Assembly (NCBI GenBank): GCA_905250115.1 | Contig: CAJNOI010000013.1 | Span: 359,788-423,787, forward strand | Origin: Adineta steineri | Lineage: Eukaryota; Rotifera; Eurotatoria; Adinetida; Adinetidae | Direction of reading: 5' to 3' | Length of the DNA: 64,000 bases | Shown: piece after piece, positions 1 through 11,356 of the stretch | Position numbering within the stretch: position 1 is the stretch's first letter | Layout: every line of letters starts with the position of its first letter | Notes under the pieces: generated by a model | The model's input: only the letters and a program-made list of their open reading frames with translations | Databases searched by the model: none | Told to the model about the DNA's origin: nothing | Translations under genes and position numbers: made by a program

Positions 1-356
1 ATTAGTTCTATCAATTAAAACGTATTCAAATTAACGGATATTTACATGAGTAACTAATCAATGATGTGTATCAAAAGTATAATATTATACTTGAAATATA
101 ATTGAGTTTTCATCAATAAACCTTGATGTATTGTCTCATTTAACTCTACAATTAATGCACAAGTGACTACTGAGTATGCGGTTACTTTCGCTTCTTCAGA
201 TTTTATATAATGATTTATAAACTTATAATACTCGTATATCGATGACCTCTATGACTGTGAGTATACGAATGGGTTATTTCATACGAAGGTAATATATAAT
301 GTTTACTCAAATCATGGCGTACAGTATAGTCAGAACGACACACAATCGATAAAAAT

Positions 357-938
357 ATGAATGCTTATAAGCAACATTTTCTTCGAATGGCTATCTATAA
401 TCGATGGGCATTTCGACAAGTTTATAATAAATTAGATGAATATATATCGAATGAAGATTATCATGCTGATAGTGGTCTTTTCTTTCGATCAATTCATGGT
501 ACTTTAGTTCATTTACTTTTATCAAGTAAAGTTTGGTATGCTCGTCATACTAGTCCATCAGCATTTCCACTTCAAGATGAACGATATCCACATGAACTTA
601 ATTCTTATTGGTCTCGTACACCACAAGAATGGGAACAAGCAGTTACTGATCGTAAAGATCTCTATAAACAAATTTTTATTGAATGTGATCGTTGGATTGA
701 TTATGTAAAACAACTTGATCTAGAAACATTAATGAATGAAGAAACATTTACATATTTGGATACAAAAGGCAAAAAACATGAACGTAGTCGTGTAGAAACA
801 TTGGATCATATATTTAATCATAATACTCATCATCGTGGACAAATATCTGCAGCAATAACAAAATATCGAGGACAAGATGCATCACCTGTACTCGATTTAG
901 TTGCCATGCCTAAAGAAGAATATAGTAATAATAAATAA
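357..938 (+). CDS. DinB-family (DinB/YfiT-like four-helix) protein, single exon
   Basis: An intact 193-residue frame starting at ATG 357. The protein is helix-rich and shows the pattern of DinB-type putative metalloenzymes: an N-terminal helix ending in IHGTLVH (His47) and a C-terminal HNTHHRGQ block (His155 and His159), which would form the family's three-histidine metal site. Members are mostly bacterial and act as metal-dependent thiol transferases or are of unknown role; the reaction here cannot be deduced. It has no signal peptide or membrane segment, so it is probably cytosolic. It has no intron, unlike the conserved animal genes in the window, and lies tail to tail with the aldo/keto reductase, 55 bases apart. 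Family assignment is good; bacterial origin by horizontal transfer is inference. Confidence 0.85.
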   Translation: MNAYKQHFLRMAIYNRWAFRQVYNKLDEYISNEDYHADSGLFFRSIHGTLVHLLLSSKVWYARHTSPSAFPLQDERYPHELNSYWSRTPQEWEQAVTDRKDLYKQIFIECDRWIDYVKQLDLETLMNEETFTYLDTKGKKHERSRVETLDHIFNHNTHHRGQISAAITKYRGQDASPVLDLVAMPKEEYSNNK

Positions 939-993
939 ATGTTCTATTTTTATTACATAAGAAAAAATAAAATAGAAATGAAAATCTATATGT

Positions 994-1854
994 CTAATAA
1001 ATAGCACCAAATTGAAGTGTACTTTGATTTGATGGATCCCATCCAGATGAAGCTTGATTTTGATAACCATAATCAGTTAATTGTCGCATATCATTTTTAC
1101 TTAAACGAAAATCAAATACTCTAAAATTTTCTTGTAAACGACTTGAATGACTTGTCTTTGGTATGGAAATAAAACCATTTTGTATGGACCATCGTATTAA
1201 AATTTGTGCTGGTGTTCGTCGATATTTTTTTGCAAGTTGAAGTACAAATGGATCATCTAATGCTGCTCCACGTGCTAATGGCGAATAAGCCATTAATGCA
1301 ATACCATATCGTCGACAATAATTAACAATTGCTCGTTGTTGATTAAATGGATGTAATTCAATTTGATTAACAGATGGTAATGGACGACCAGTACGTCGTA
1401 TAACTTCTAAATGTGAAATACCAAAATTACTAACTCCAACTGAACGTATTCGACCTAAACTTCGAAGTTCATGTAATGCATCATAAGCTTCAAGAACATT
1501 ACCACCCTGTGGAGCATGTATTAAATAAAGATCAATATACTCAACCTTAAGACGAAAAAGACTTTCTCGTACTGAATCTAATATATGTCGACGTCCACCG
1601 TCTGTTGTAAAAACTTTACTGGTAACAAATAATTGTTCACGTGGAATCCGTGATTTTTTCAAACCTAATCCAGTTTCAAGTTCATTTTCATATATTTCAG
1701 CTGTATCAAACAGACGATAACCCATAATGGCTGCTGATCTAACAAGACGAACTGTCCGGACACTAGGTTCTGCTTCATACAGTCCAAGGCCAACAATAGG
1801 TATTCGATTACCATCGATAAGTCGAATAGTAGAATTAGCAGATATGGTATGCAT
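994..1854 (-). CDS. Aldo/keto reductase, single exon
   Basis: A 286-residue frame with the full aldo/keto reductase barrel signature. The catalytic tetrad is visible: Asp50 and Tyr55 in GYRLFDTAEIYENE, Lys80 in FVTSKVF, His113 in LYLIHAP. Other family blocks are VGVSNFG near residue 140, the NQIELHP stretch, LMAYSPLARG and the NADPH-binding ISIPKTS near 230. These enzymes reduce carbonyl groups with NADPH in the cytosol; the substrate cannot be told. Length is slightly below the usual 300-320 because the C-terminal substrate loop is short, closer to microbial and plant diketogluconate reductase-like forms than to vertebrate ones. The gene is intronless. A run of TA repeats directly precedes the start codon. 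It converges on the DinB-like gene. Confidence 0.93.
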   Translation of the reverse strand: MHTISANSTIRLIDGNRIPIVGLGLYEAEPSVRTVRLVRSAAIMGYRLFDTAEIYENELETGLGLKKSRIPREQLFVTSKVFTTDGGRRHILDSVRESLFRLKVEYIDLYLIHAPQGGNVLEAYDALHELRSLGRIRSVGVSNFGISHLEVIRRTGRPLPSVNQIELHPFNQQRAIVNYCRRYGIALMAYSPLARGAALDDPFVLQLAKKYRRTPAQILIRWSIQNGFISIPKTSHSSRLQENFRVFDFRLSKNDMRQLTDYGYQNQASSGWDPSNQSTLQFGAIY

Positions 1855-3265
1855 ATATATATATATTTACGTCAATGGTATTGATTGGAAATAGAACATA
1901 CAAAAATATACAGGTGTATGAATATATTTGTATATCAAATTTTTACATGTAATGTATAGCTTATGTATAACATATGTCAAGTATGTTAATTATTAGATAG
2001 TTAAAGAAATAACGATGTGTCTATGTTTGACTGATTTATTGGTATGAATGAGCGATTAATTGATATTTTTCCCATTTAATATAAATAGTCATTAGAGGAC
2101 TTTTTTCTTCACGAGTTATTTTTTTGTCCTTGATTGTTAGTTAGAATTTCATAGATCACTGTAGAATCATTAAGAACTGTATATATAGATACTCGAAATA
2201 CCTGTACAATTATTCGATTTTTTAATTTATTGAGACTTGCTCTAATGACACTAACAGAAAAATTGTTCTTATAGTTTATTTATTATTATGAGTGCACCAG
2301 TTTGTACAATGATATTTAGTAGGCGAATAATCGACATCTGTTATATTTCGAAAATATAAATTAACAAAAAAACAATGATACTCATCTGTTTCAATCTATG
2401 AATTTAGATTTAAGGGTATATCTTGACTTATGATTAATCAGTTATACGCTTCATAAAAATTCTGAACAAATTTTTCATCGAGAAAAAAATCAATAGGTTT
2501 TCAAATGTATGATGTCTTAACGTTTAATGCATAGATTAAGGTTTTGATAATTCTGGTGAATGTATTTCTAGTTAGGTTGAATATAAAGATAATTCAAAAT
2601 CATGTAATAAAATATTAATTTAGAAAAGTTATACTATTTTTGACAGGTATAAAACGAGTTGTTATTCATTGTTTTAGATATATAATTCCATGTAGAAATA
2701 CAAAACTATTGATATTAATTACTATTTAAAATTGAATTTCTAATCATTTATACGAAAATCAGGTCTAGTATGATATTATAACTCGAACCAAAACGTATTT
2801 TAACATGTTTGTTATATGGAATGCAGTCAAACTCAATTCTATTGTCTTGTGTGACTCATTTTCAATTATATTCATCTAATAGAAAAAAAAATAATTAGAA
2901 ATTCTTTTTACAAGCTTCATTTTTTCATTGGCTGTTTTGGTAAATCAATAAAAGTTTTCCGATAGATATCACTATAATTGTTTTGTTAGGAGGTACATAA
3001 ATAACTTGAAAAGAATCACAACAAATATGTGAGTGTCGAAGACGACGCGTTTTTGAGGAGGTCGATTTTAAGTAGCCATCTTTTGCGTGGTGAAATCGAG
3101 TGCTTTCGTCTAACTCGGCACTTTTCTGCGCTTTACGACTTGGGAACCATCAAGAACAATAACAAGAACAGAAAGTAAAAGAAGAAATTTTTTGTTTTTT
3201 AGGAAGAAACTTTTAACTTGGAATCTTTTTTTACTTTTAGTTCGTCGTATTTAATATAAAGCGCA
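1855..3265. other. Intergenic region between aldo/keto reductase and ADP/ATP carrier
   Basis: The two flanking genes diverge, so both promoters should lie here. No coding sequence is supported. The last ~270 bases are less AT-rich and probably hold the 5' untranslated region of the carrier gene. A pyrimidine tract ending in an acceptor-like TTTTAG at about 3235-3240 lies 26 bases upstream of its ATG. Confidence 0.5.
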
Positions 3266-4769
3266 ATGTCAGTAAGTATCTTTGAAGATCCATCAACCTC
3301 TAAAACAAAAGTCAATTTCTATCAAAAACTTTGAAATTGTGGTTAATACATAGAAAAATAGTATAGTTTCAAAATCGGTATCGTATTTTGCGATAAAGAT
3401 TTTAATAAGTTTTACCATCTGATTTGATAATCTACACTCTTTCAACCGGCCATCCAAAATTTTTCTATCTAGACTCGTTTAATATATATATACAGGCTAA
3501 CATCAATGTACACTAGTTTTTTTTTGCGGTTTTATAAGATCTTTATCTTGTGACACCTTTTTTTTTGCACTTAAATACTAAAAGTTAAATATATAGTACG
3601 AGCCCGAGGAGAGAAATTTGTTTTGCCAAATGAGTTATTTTTAACCGTTGTTTAGTGAATATCTTCGTCAGATGTCATAGTATAGGGTTGAAAATTTTAG
3701 GCCATTTGAATAATTTTAAATCTGAAATTGATTTTTGAGGAGTGGGATATCTTAATATATAATATTTATGTTTTTTTATCTATTTAGAAAGACAAACCAA
3801 AATTAAGCTTCATCGAGAATTTCGCGCTCAGTGGTGTTGCTGCTGTTGTATCAAAAACAGCTGCTGCTCCCATTGAACGTGTAAAATTACTCGTACAAAA
3901 TCAAGGTGAAATGCTTAAACAAGGTTTAATTACCAAACCATACAACGGTGTCGTCGATTGTACTATGCGAACTTTCCAAAGTGAAGGTGGAATGGCATTT
4001 TGGCGGGGTAATTTAGCTAACTGTATTCGATACTTTCCCACCCAGGTTTGTTTATTTATTTAATTGCATAGAAATTTTATATCAAAAAAATATTTTTTTA
4101 CTTCAGGCTTTGAATTTTGCTTTCAAAGATCAAATTAAATTAATGTTTAAACAAAACAAAAATGATCCATACATGGTTAACTTCGGTAAAAATATTGCAA
4201 GTGGTGGTGTAGCCGGTGCAATGTCATTATGTTTTGTTTACTCACTTGATTATGCTCGTACACGTTTAGCTAATGATGTTAAAAGTACAAAGAAAGGTGG
4301 TGGTGAACGTCAATACAAGGGTCTCGTCGATGTCTACAAGAAAACCTTGGCTACCGATGGTATTGCTGGTCTTTATCGTGGTTTCGTTATTTCATGTGTT
4401 GGTATTGTCATCTATCGTGGTTGTTACTTCGGTTTTTATGATACCTTGAAACCAATTTTACTTGGACCCGATGCCGGTATCATGCTTTCATTTTTACTCG
4501 GTTATGGTGTAACAGTTACATCCGGTCTTATTTCATACCCAGTTGATACAATTCGACGACGTATGATGATGACATCAGGTCAAGCTGTTAAATATAAAGG
4601 ATCAATGGATTGTATGTTCCAAATTATCCGTAGTGAAGGTATGGCTTCATTATTCAAAGGAGCCGGTGCCAATATTCTCAGAGGTATTGCCGGTGCTGGT
4701 GTTTTGTCTGGTTTCGACAAACTCGTACAAGTCTATGCCGGTGTCAAAGTCGATACAAGCGGTGGTTAA
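3266..4769 (+). CDS. ADP/ATP carrier (adenine nucleotide translocase)
   Basis: Three coding exons: 3266-3271 (only Met-Ser), 3788-4045 and 4107-4769, together 308 residues. The protein exchanges cytosolic ADP for matrix ATP across the inner mitochondrial membrane. It has the three tandem ~100-residue mitochondrial-carrier repeats with PxxxxR signatures ([34 protein letters not shown]). The RRRMMM hexapeptide is diagnostic of ADP/ATP carriers. Both introns have GT/AG ends and splice in frame; the first, 516 bases, directly follows two codons and may carry regulatory sequence. A frame entered through exon 3 alone would miss the first carrier repeat. The gene sits between possibly transferred single-exon genes but is itself an ordinary animal gene. 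Confidence 0.97.
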
Positions 4770-5466
4770 TACGAATACTATTAGAACAATAACTATTCCA
4801 AATTTTTTGTCCGTTCACATCCTTATTATATTTTTTTGAGCATTATAAAACCGTAGAATCCTATATTTAATTGCTCTAGTACAATTGTTTCTATTTTTTT
4901 TTCTTTCTTTTTTTTTCTAACGATTATATCCAACTTTAGTTGCAGCAAATGTGTGTATGAAGCCTCGTATTGTACGTGTAACATCGAAATAAGAAATAAA
5001 AAAGAAAATAAGAAGAAAAAAGTAGTACAGTTCTGAACAAAAAAATATACATATATATATCTTCTTTTTATTTTAAACCTAACAAAAATTCTTGCTTTGA
5101 TTTATTGTCTGATCATAGATCCTTCTTTATGGAGAAGATCAAATACTATAATGAGGTGATTGTTGTGTTATTTCAACATTTTTATTTTCATTAATATTAT
5201 AGTTATTTAAGTCGATTCTAGTATGATCTTCATCAAATAAAAACATCAGATCATAAAAGCCTTGCGAAGACATGTTTTCTTCTGGTTAATAGAGTTTGCG
5301 CTAAACCGTTAATTCATATAAAAATAAACATCATGTCATGATGTTGTTGCTATTCAACACGGTCCTTTTTAATATCTTATTACACCATAAATAGATAAGA
5401 TAACGTAGAGAAACATCATTGGTGTTTCTAATTCGTAACACCAATCATATTTTTTTTAACTTCCTT
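4770..5466. other. Carrier 3' region and spacer before the epimerase
   Basis: T-rich sequence with a polyadenylation-like AATAAA near 4995, as expected for the carrier's 3' untranslated region, followed by AT-rich spacer. No gene is seen. Confidence 0.4.
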
Positions 5467-5468
5467 AG
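5450..5468 (+). promoter_or_regulatory. Splice-acceptor-like site upstream of the dapF start
   Basis: A pyrimidine tract (ATTTTTTTTAACTTCCTTAG) ends in AG 15 bases before ATG 5484. No obvious upstream coding exon pairs with it. This is what a trans-splicing acceptor for a spliced leader would look like; an untranslated upstream exon is the alternative. Confidence 0.4.
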
Positions 5469-5483
5469 AGTGTTGTTAATCAC

Positions 5484-6338
5484 ATGTTACTAGAAGTTGA
5501 GCATTGGTCCGGTGCGGGAAATCGTTTTGTTATAGTCGATAATCGACAGAAGATAATTAATAAACAATGGGATATTCTGTTAATTACTAGTTTATGTAAA
5601 CGAAAAAATTTACCTGATGCCGAAGGTGTTCTTGTATTACTTGAATTAGATAAAGAGAATTCGAATTGTAATTATGATTTTTATAATCCTGATGGATCAA
5701 CAGGAGCTATGTGTGGAAATGGAGCTCGATGTGCTATTCGACATGCTGTTTTAACTGATAATTTCGATATAATTCATGGTATCAAATTAACATTAAATAA
5801 TCGTTTGTATACAGCACAAATTGTTGCTAATGATCGTGTTGCTTTACGTTTACCTTTATATAAACAATTGCAATTAATTGATTCTTGGACATATGTAGAT
5901 GTTGGCAGTCATCATGTGATTATTGATGCTCGAAAACTAGTTGATTCAATTGAAGAATTTCATCAATTTGATCTAATAAAATTTGCTAATGAAAATTTAG
6001 ATTTTTATCGAAATAAACTTGATAATCCATCTTTAAATTTAAATATTGCTTATCCAATTAGAGATCAATGTACAATTCAATTACGAACATATGAAAATGG
6101 TGTTTATAATGAAACGCAAGCATGTGGAACTGGTGCTATTAGTACTGCTATTGCTTTTTGGACAAGAAATATTATTCGAAATACAATAATTCAATTAATA
6201 CCAATCAGTCAACGGGTATTAACTGTACATTTAGATACTGACAAACAAGAACATATATTAGGCATGATATTAGAAGGTGATGCTCAACAAGATGCACCTT
6301 CAAGTCAATTTGATACAGAATCTATGCAATATCAATAG
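5484..6338 (+). CDS. dapF: Diaminopimelate epimerase-like protein (bacterial type), single exon
   Basis: A 284-residue intact frame with both active-site cysteine blocks of DapF: NPDGSTGAMCGNGARC (Cys77) and NETQACGTGA (Cys214), plus the N-terminal GAGNRFVIVD loop and NLNIAY. In bacteria and plants DapF converts LL- to meso-diaminopimelate for lysine and peptidoglycan synthesis, using two cysteines as acid and base without a cofactor. Animals normally lack this pathway. Two positions differ from the textbook enzyme: the GNPH loop reads GSHH (residues 141-144), and the arginine of the ERG motif that contacts the substrate carboxylate is Asn205 (YENGV). Activity may be intact, altered or shifted to another amino acid. 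Length matches bacterial DapF, and the codon use and AT content look like the neighbours. Horizontal origin is inference from known phyletic distribution. Confidence 0.92.
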   Translation: MLLEVEHWSGAGNRFVIVDNRQKIINKQWDILLITSLCKRKNLPDAEGVLVLLELDKENSNCNYDFYNPDGSTGAMCGNGARCAIRHAVLTDNFDIIHGIKLTLNNRLYTAQIVANDRVALRLPLYKQLQLIDSWTYVDVGSHHVIIDARKLVDSIEEFHQFDLIKFANENLDFYRNKLDNPSLNLNIAYPIRDQCTIQLRTYENGVYNETQACGTGAISTAIAFWTRNIIRNTIIQLIPISQRVLTVHLDTDKQEHILGMILEGDAQQDAPSSQFDTESMQYQ

Positions 6339-6902
6339 ATCAAAAATAGTTTTTTTATTTCTAAATAAAAATTTCATTTATAATCAAATAAGTCTTAGAG
6401 AATGTGAATTTATGTTATGCTTAGTCTCAATTTGATCCCTAGTTTTTTTTTCTTAAGTATTCATCGTCAGCAATGACTTATGTATTTTTTTTCTTATCTT
6501 TATCTTACATATTTTGATAAACATGCTTCTAGTCATGACAACCATTTTTTTATTTCTCTTGCTTTTCAAGTAGAGAAAAAAAATAGTAAATTAAATCTAG
6601 ACAGGCCTCGACACGCTCAAATGACATAGAGAAAGAAAATATAATTTTGATTTTCTACACAAGTCAATCAGTGCTTTATCCAGGTTTCGTTTTTCGGGTG
6701 GGCGGCGCCCATGCGCTGAATAAAATTACGCACATATAGTTAACACTGATTTTGAAATGAAAAAACTATTATGTTTATTATTTCTCTCTTGTTTATAACA
6801 GACGTTTTTTTGGTTTTATTTATTCTCCTAGTTCATCAAAAAAGAAAATAAATCTTTAATGAACACATAACATATATATCTATATACAAATAAACAGATA
6901 AA
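6339..6902. other. Convergent intergenic spacer, dapF to PPIE
   Basis: AT-rich spacer with the 3' ends of both flanking genes. A short GC-rich island at about 6687-6720 (containing GGTGGGCGGCGCCCATGCGC) stands out from its surroundings and may be a remnant of a repeat. No gene is seen. Confidence 0.3.
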
Positions 6903-8033
6903 CTATTTAAATTCATTACAATCAGCAATTGTCACTGTTTTTGTTGTTGTACCACTTTTTGTTCCAGCATCTTCAATTTTTTTAATTACTTCAAAACCTT
7001 CAATAATTTCACCGAATACAACCTAGAAAAATTCTTCTTAATATTTAAGAATGAAAATAAATTTTTAGAAACATACATGTTTATTATCTAACCAATCACA
7101 TTTAGCAAAAGTTACAAAAAATTGTGAACCATTACTATTTGGACCTGAATTAGCCATTGATAATTGACCGGCATGTGTATGTTTAAGATTAAAATTTTCA
7201 TCCTAAATATTAATTTTTATTTCGAAATAAAAATATTTTTTTTGTATTATTACTTTAAATGTTCGTCCATAAATTGATTTTCCACCTGTACCATTTCCTT
7301 TTGTCATATCTCCACCTTGGGCCATAAATTCTTTGATTATACGATGAAATGATGTATGTCGAAAACCAAAACCTTTTTCATGCGTACATAAACAACGAAA
7401 ATTTTCTGCTGTTAATGGTACAATATCAGCATATAGTACCATAATTAATCTTCCAGCTCGACTATTATTTATTTCAATATCAAAATAAACACGTGGATTT
7501 GCTGTTGATTTGATTCGTTTTGATAATGGTCGACCTGTATCAAAATCAATTTCATCTAAATCTGTATCTTTAGATACATTTTCTTGTTGTTTTGCATCAG
7601 TAGGAGTGGGAGTAGTAGTAGTGATATCATCTGTTGCTAACTTATCTTTTTCAACTGAATTCATTGCTTCTGATAACCATTTATCTTCTGACCAAACTGG
7701 TTTTGAACTTGTTTCTTTAAGATGAACTGGTCTAGCTATATTAACACGTATTGCACGACCAAATAATTCTGAATCGTTCATATTATCTATAGCTGCTGCA
7801 GCATCTTCAGCTGTTTCATATTCAACAAATGCAAAACCACGATGTTTTTGTGTTTCATAATCCATAGGAAATTGAACTTCAAAAATATCACCTATTATTA
7901 AAAATAGAAATAAAATTGTATTATTCTAATATTTTATTTTCATACCAAATGGAATAAAAGCAGCATGTATAGTTTTTTCATCAACTTCTTCTGCTAGACC
8001 ACCAACATAAACAGTTCGTTTTGGATTAGCCAT
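6903..8033 (-). CDS. PPIE: Cyclophilin E: RRM plus peptidyl-prolyl isomerase
   Basis: Four exons on the minus strand (8033-7946, 7891-7254, 7202-7077, 7022-6903) give 323 residues. The N-terminal RNA-recognition motif shows RNP2 (VYVGGL) and RNP1 (RGFAFVEY). A variable acidic linker of ~50 residues is followed by a complete cyclophilin domain with catalytic [14 protein letters not shown] (Arg, Phe, Gln) and the Trp and His of [13 protein letters not shown]. This domain order is specific to cyclophilin E, a nuclear, spliceosome-associated prolyl isomerase that also binds RNA and the MLL PHD finger in other animals. Human PPIE has 301 residues; the longer linker explains the difference. A TTTTCTAG acceptor-like sequence abuts the ATG, suggesting trans-splicing. 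All introns are 50-60 bases with GT/AG ends. Confidence 0.95.
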
Positions 8034-8160
8034 CTAGAAAACATAGAAAAATAAGGTTTTAAACTGACATGAAGAGAGAGAGAGAGAAAAAATGAGATTG
8101 ATCACAGTTACAGATAAATCTTTACATTATATACATAACAAATAATTCTATAGAAATATT

Positions 8161-9766
8161 TTAATTTAAACGTTGTTTTTTTCGTGCAAATTCATTTGCT
8201 TTTTCTTCACGCCATTGACATATATCTGAATAATCACACCAATTACATTTATAAGCATCTTCAATATCAACACCTTCTGGTTCACGTGTACCAAGCCAGA
8301 ATGGTTCAGATTTAAGAAGTAGTTGTTCAAGATGATGTTCATCACGGTGAAATTCTTTTCGATGCTTCCATGTTGCATCAGTTTGAAGAATATATTCAAT
8401 AGCACCATCTAAAAATATTTTCAAATTTTAATCAATTTAAATACGAAAATGAAATTCTGGCCAATAATTTGAAACGGAAAAAAAAACAATTTTTATTTCA
8501 TAAACAACTCAATTTGTTCTGCATTGTAGCCGTGTCAATCGAAGGAAAAACATTTTCTGACTCAATGACCTCATTTTCTGGTCCACCCATTAAAGGTCTA
8601 AGATAACTTCTCATGCCCATATGTACAGCCACTACAATCGATAACATCTAGCTCTAATATTTATTCAAAATTTGATCAATAGAAACTTACTAGTTGTAAT
8701 TGTTGGCATTTGAAAAGCTAATTTAGTTAATAGATCAAAAGCATTTTCCAATGTATCAACATTGGAAAAACCACGTTCATTATATTCATTTCGTACTGAA
8801 TCACATAATGGAGTAGTTGGTTCAAGATTATAACGTTCGAAATAAAGTGATTTATCTACTCGCCCTTGAATAAGTTCATCGAGTAATGTTCGATAGATAT
8901 TAACTTGAACTTCATGTGTATAGGTTTGTTGAGGTCTTGGTGCTGTTTTAGATGCACGAGTTTTAAATTCTACAACTTCTAATTGATTTGTACGTGGATC
9001 ATAATTGATTTCATCAATTATACCACGGAAATATAATTTACCACCATACATATTCCCAAAAATCTAATAGAGAGAAAAAATTCGACATTTTTTTTTCATA
9101 ATTCAATTTCTTACAGGCATTTCACGTGTTATATAACGTTCATTTGGTTTATCCCATGTTAATATACCATTAATACCTTGTATCATATTTAATAAACGTA
9201 CACCATATGAATCTTCACGTGTTTTACATTCAATAGAAATTTTTATTTGAATTTCTAATTCACGTTCTAAATGTAATGATGTACCGCGTAACATATGTGG
9301 CTTATCATCAACACGTTTTATTTCTCCATCATCATTAAGAACAAATGGATAGAGAAATTTATATAATAATTGTTGTTCACACCAAATTTGAGCAGATAAA
9401 TCCGAGACTGATAAAACCCCGCGACGATATTTAAATAATGGATTATTAGGTCGTTCTTTAGTTTTCTTTGGTTTTTCTAAGATTTCCGGAGGAACATTTT
9501 CAAGATTTTCAGCACATGCTAATAATTCATCATCATCAAAATCATCTTTTATTGATGGTGCAATTTTTAATTCTTTTGGATTATGTACAATAGTTTCACC
9601 ATTTGTACAGGTAACTAAAAGTAAAGAATATGTTTTTCTATAGATTAAATAAAATGACTTTACCTGTTAACGGTTGCTCAATACCATCAATAACTGGTTT
9701 TGAGAATCTAGCTGGATCAAGTTCACTTGGTAAGACTGATTCAAATATTAACTGTCGCTCGTGCAT
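8161..9766 (-). CDS. EXO5: Exonuclease V (single-strand 5' exonuclease, Fe-S)
   Basis: Four exons (9766-9664, 9614-9115, 9063-8691, 8408-8161) encode 407 residues. The PD-(D/E)XK nuclease core is visible in exon 3: RGIIDEINYDPRTN followed by VVEFKTR, then a QVNIYRTLL helix. The C-terminal REPEGVDIEDAYKCNWCDYS block with DICQW carries three of the four cysteines expected to hold a 4Fe-4S cluster; the first should lie in the IWCEQQLLY segment of exon 2, just after SVSDLSAQ. EXO5 degrades single-stranded DNA and works in nuclear crosslink repair in animals and in mitochondrial DNA maintenance in yeast. The 281-base third intron (8690-8409) joins in frame across ACT-A/AT. An acceptor-like TTTTAG lies five bases upstream of the ATG. 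Confidence 0.93.
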
Positions 9767-10067
9767 ATTGTCTAAAACAATGAAATACTTTAAATTTTCC
9801 GCCAAATAATCAAACAAAATTTATCTCTTGATTTATTTTTATTCTTGCTTACTTTCAGCAAAATATCCACAAACAACAACAACAAGAAAAAAAATGAAAC
9901 GAAACAATAAATCTGTTTGTTTTCCCTCTAATGCAGTCAGTTAGATGTCTACAAAAAAAATCCTTTTGCTGTTTTAACTTTACAATATACACAACACAAG
10001 CACGCAAGTTCAAGAAAAAAAAATTAAAGAAAACAATTCACAAACACACGATATATATAGTTAGATT

Positions 10068-11356
10068 TTATGCTTTTTGTTTCGATCCAGGAGCAAAACG
10101 ACCACCAGCACCACGAACACGATTCATTGCATGTCGATGACGAGATTCATGAAGAAATTTACGCTACAAAGAAAGTAAATAAATTTATAATGCACAGCTC
10201 ACTTCAATGCTGGAAACATGATATTTAGTAATAATATTGTAGACCGTTTCATAGAGTATATCGGATGAGATCTATCAAGGTCTACTAAGATCTAGTGCAA
10301 TCGATATCTCAGTATCATCGTCCATAAAATAAGGATAACCTTTTGTTTAACTATGCTGACTTTTTGTGGTCTACAGCAAAGCTCGGCTAAACTCTAAGTT
10401 GGAATAGTAGGTTGTATCTTGTTATAATAGATTATTAGAGACTCTCTCGTTACTTGAAGCATATTCTATCCATAGTTAACTTATTTAGACTACAGAATGC
10501 ATTCTTTTACATACTTTACGTTCTCGTGGAATTCTTCCTTCTGCTTCAAGTTTTGCTCGTGCGGCACGTCGTTTTAGTATACGATTATATTGTTTAGCAT
10601 TAACATATAATGGTTCTTCTTCTGTGGATTCAGGTGCAACAGCATTTTGGTTAGGTGTTGATGTTGCTGTACCAGCTGTTTGCATTTGAACAGTTTGTAA
10701 TTGACCTGAATTACCCGGTACCATCTAGAATTAAATTGAAGATAAAATAAACTAAAAAATCTATTCAATATTTACCATTATAACTTGACCATTTTGTGAT
10801 GTTTGCATTTTTGTTGGTGTTGATAATTGTACAATTTGTTGTCCGTTACCACCAAGTTGTAGTGCACCAGCTGGAATTGTTATAGTTTGTGGTTGTTGAG
10901 CTGTTTGTACATTACTTAATTGTAAAACTAGAAGAAAATAAAAATTTCGAAATAAATATAAAGAATTTTTTTATTTACTTTGTCCACCAACTTGTACATA
11001 TTGTGTCGATTGATTTTGTTGTTGTTCAGCACTTTGTAATATAATTAATTGTCCATCAGCTGTTTGAAGAATTTGACCTTGTGTTGAATTTGATGTTGGT
11101 GATGAACTTGTTTTAAGAATAATCTAACGAAAAAAAGAAAGATTTTAAAATTATTTCAAACTTGTTTTTTTCTTCATTAAAACTTACTTGTTGGCCACCC
11201 ATACTTGTTCGTTGTTGCATCATATCATTATTATTAAGTACAATAACATTTCCACCAGTCGTTGGTGAAGAACTTTGTTGAGAAACCTACGAAATTTGAA
11301 ATTAAGAAATGAATTTTGATAAACTAATTCTTTACTTGTAAGCCTGAATCCATCAT
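10068..11356 (-). CDS. NFYA: Nuclear transcription factor Y subunit alpha (CCAAT-binding)
   Basis: Six exons (11356-11336, 11286-11188, 11123-10979, 10927-10776, 10724-10515, 10163-10068) give 240 residues. The N-terminal ~150 residues are Gln/Ser/Thr-rich activation sequence. The C-terminus has the two-part NF-YA core: the NF-YB/NF-YC binding helix (EEPLYVNAKQYNRILKRR) and the DNA-binding part with FLHESRHRHAMNRVRG and GGRF. The trimer binds CCAAT boxes in promoters. The core is split by an intron of 351 bases between ERK and RKF. The start chosen is the first of two ATGs, eight bases after an AG preceded by a T-run (possible trans-splice acceptor). It is shorter than human NF-YA (~347) because of the shorter Gln-rich part. 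Confidence 0.93.

Noticed and set aside
8460..8655. Extra EXO5 exon between 8691 and 8408
   Set aside because: The conserved protein continues directly from exon 3 to 8408 in frame, and readings of the intervening sequence give an early stop or no similarity.
10230..10385. GTAGACC/GGTCTAC inverted pair in the last NF-YA intron as a transposon
   Set aside because: Only seven or eight bases pair, without a target duplication; too weak to call.
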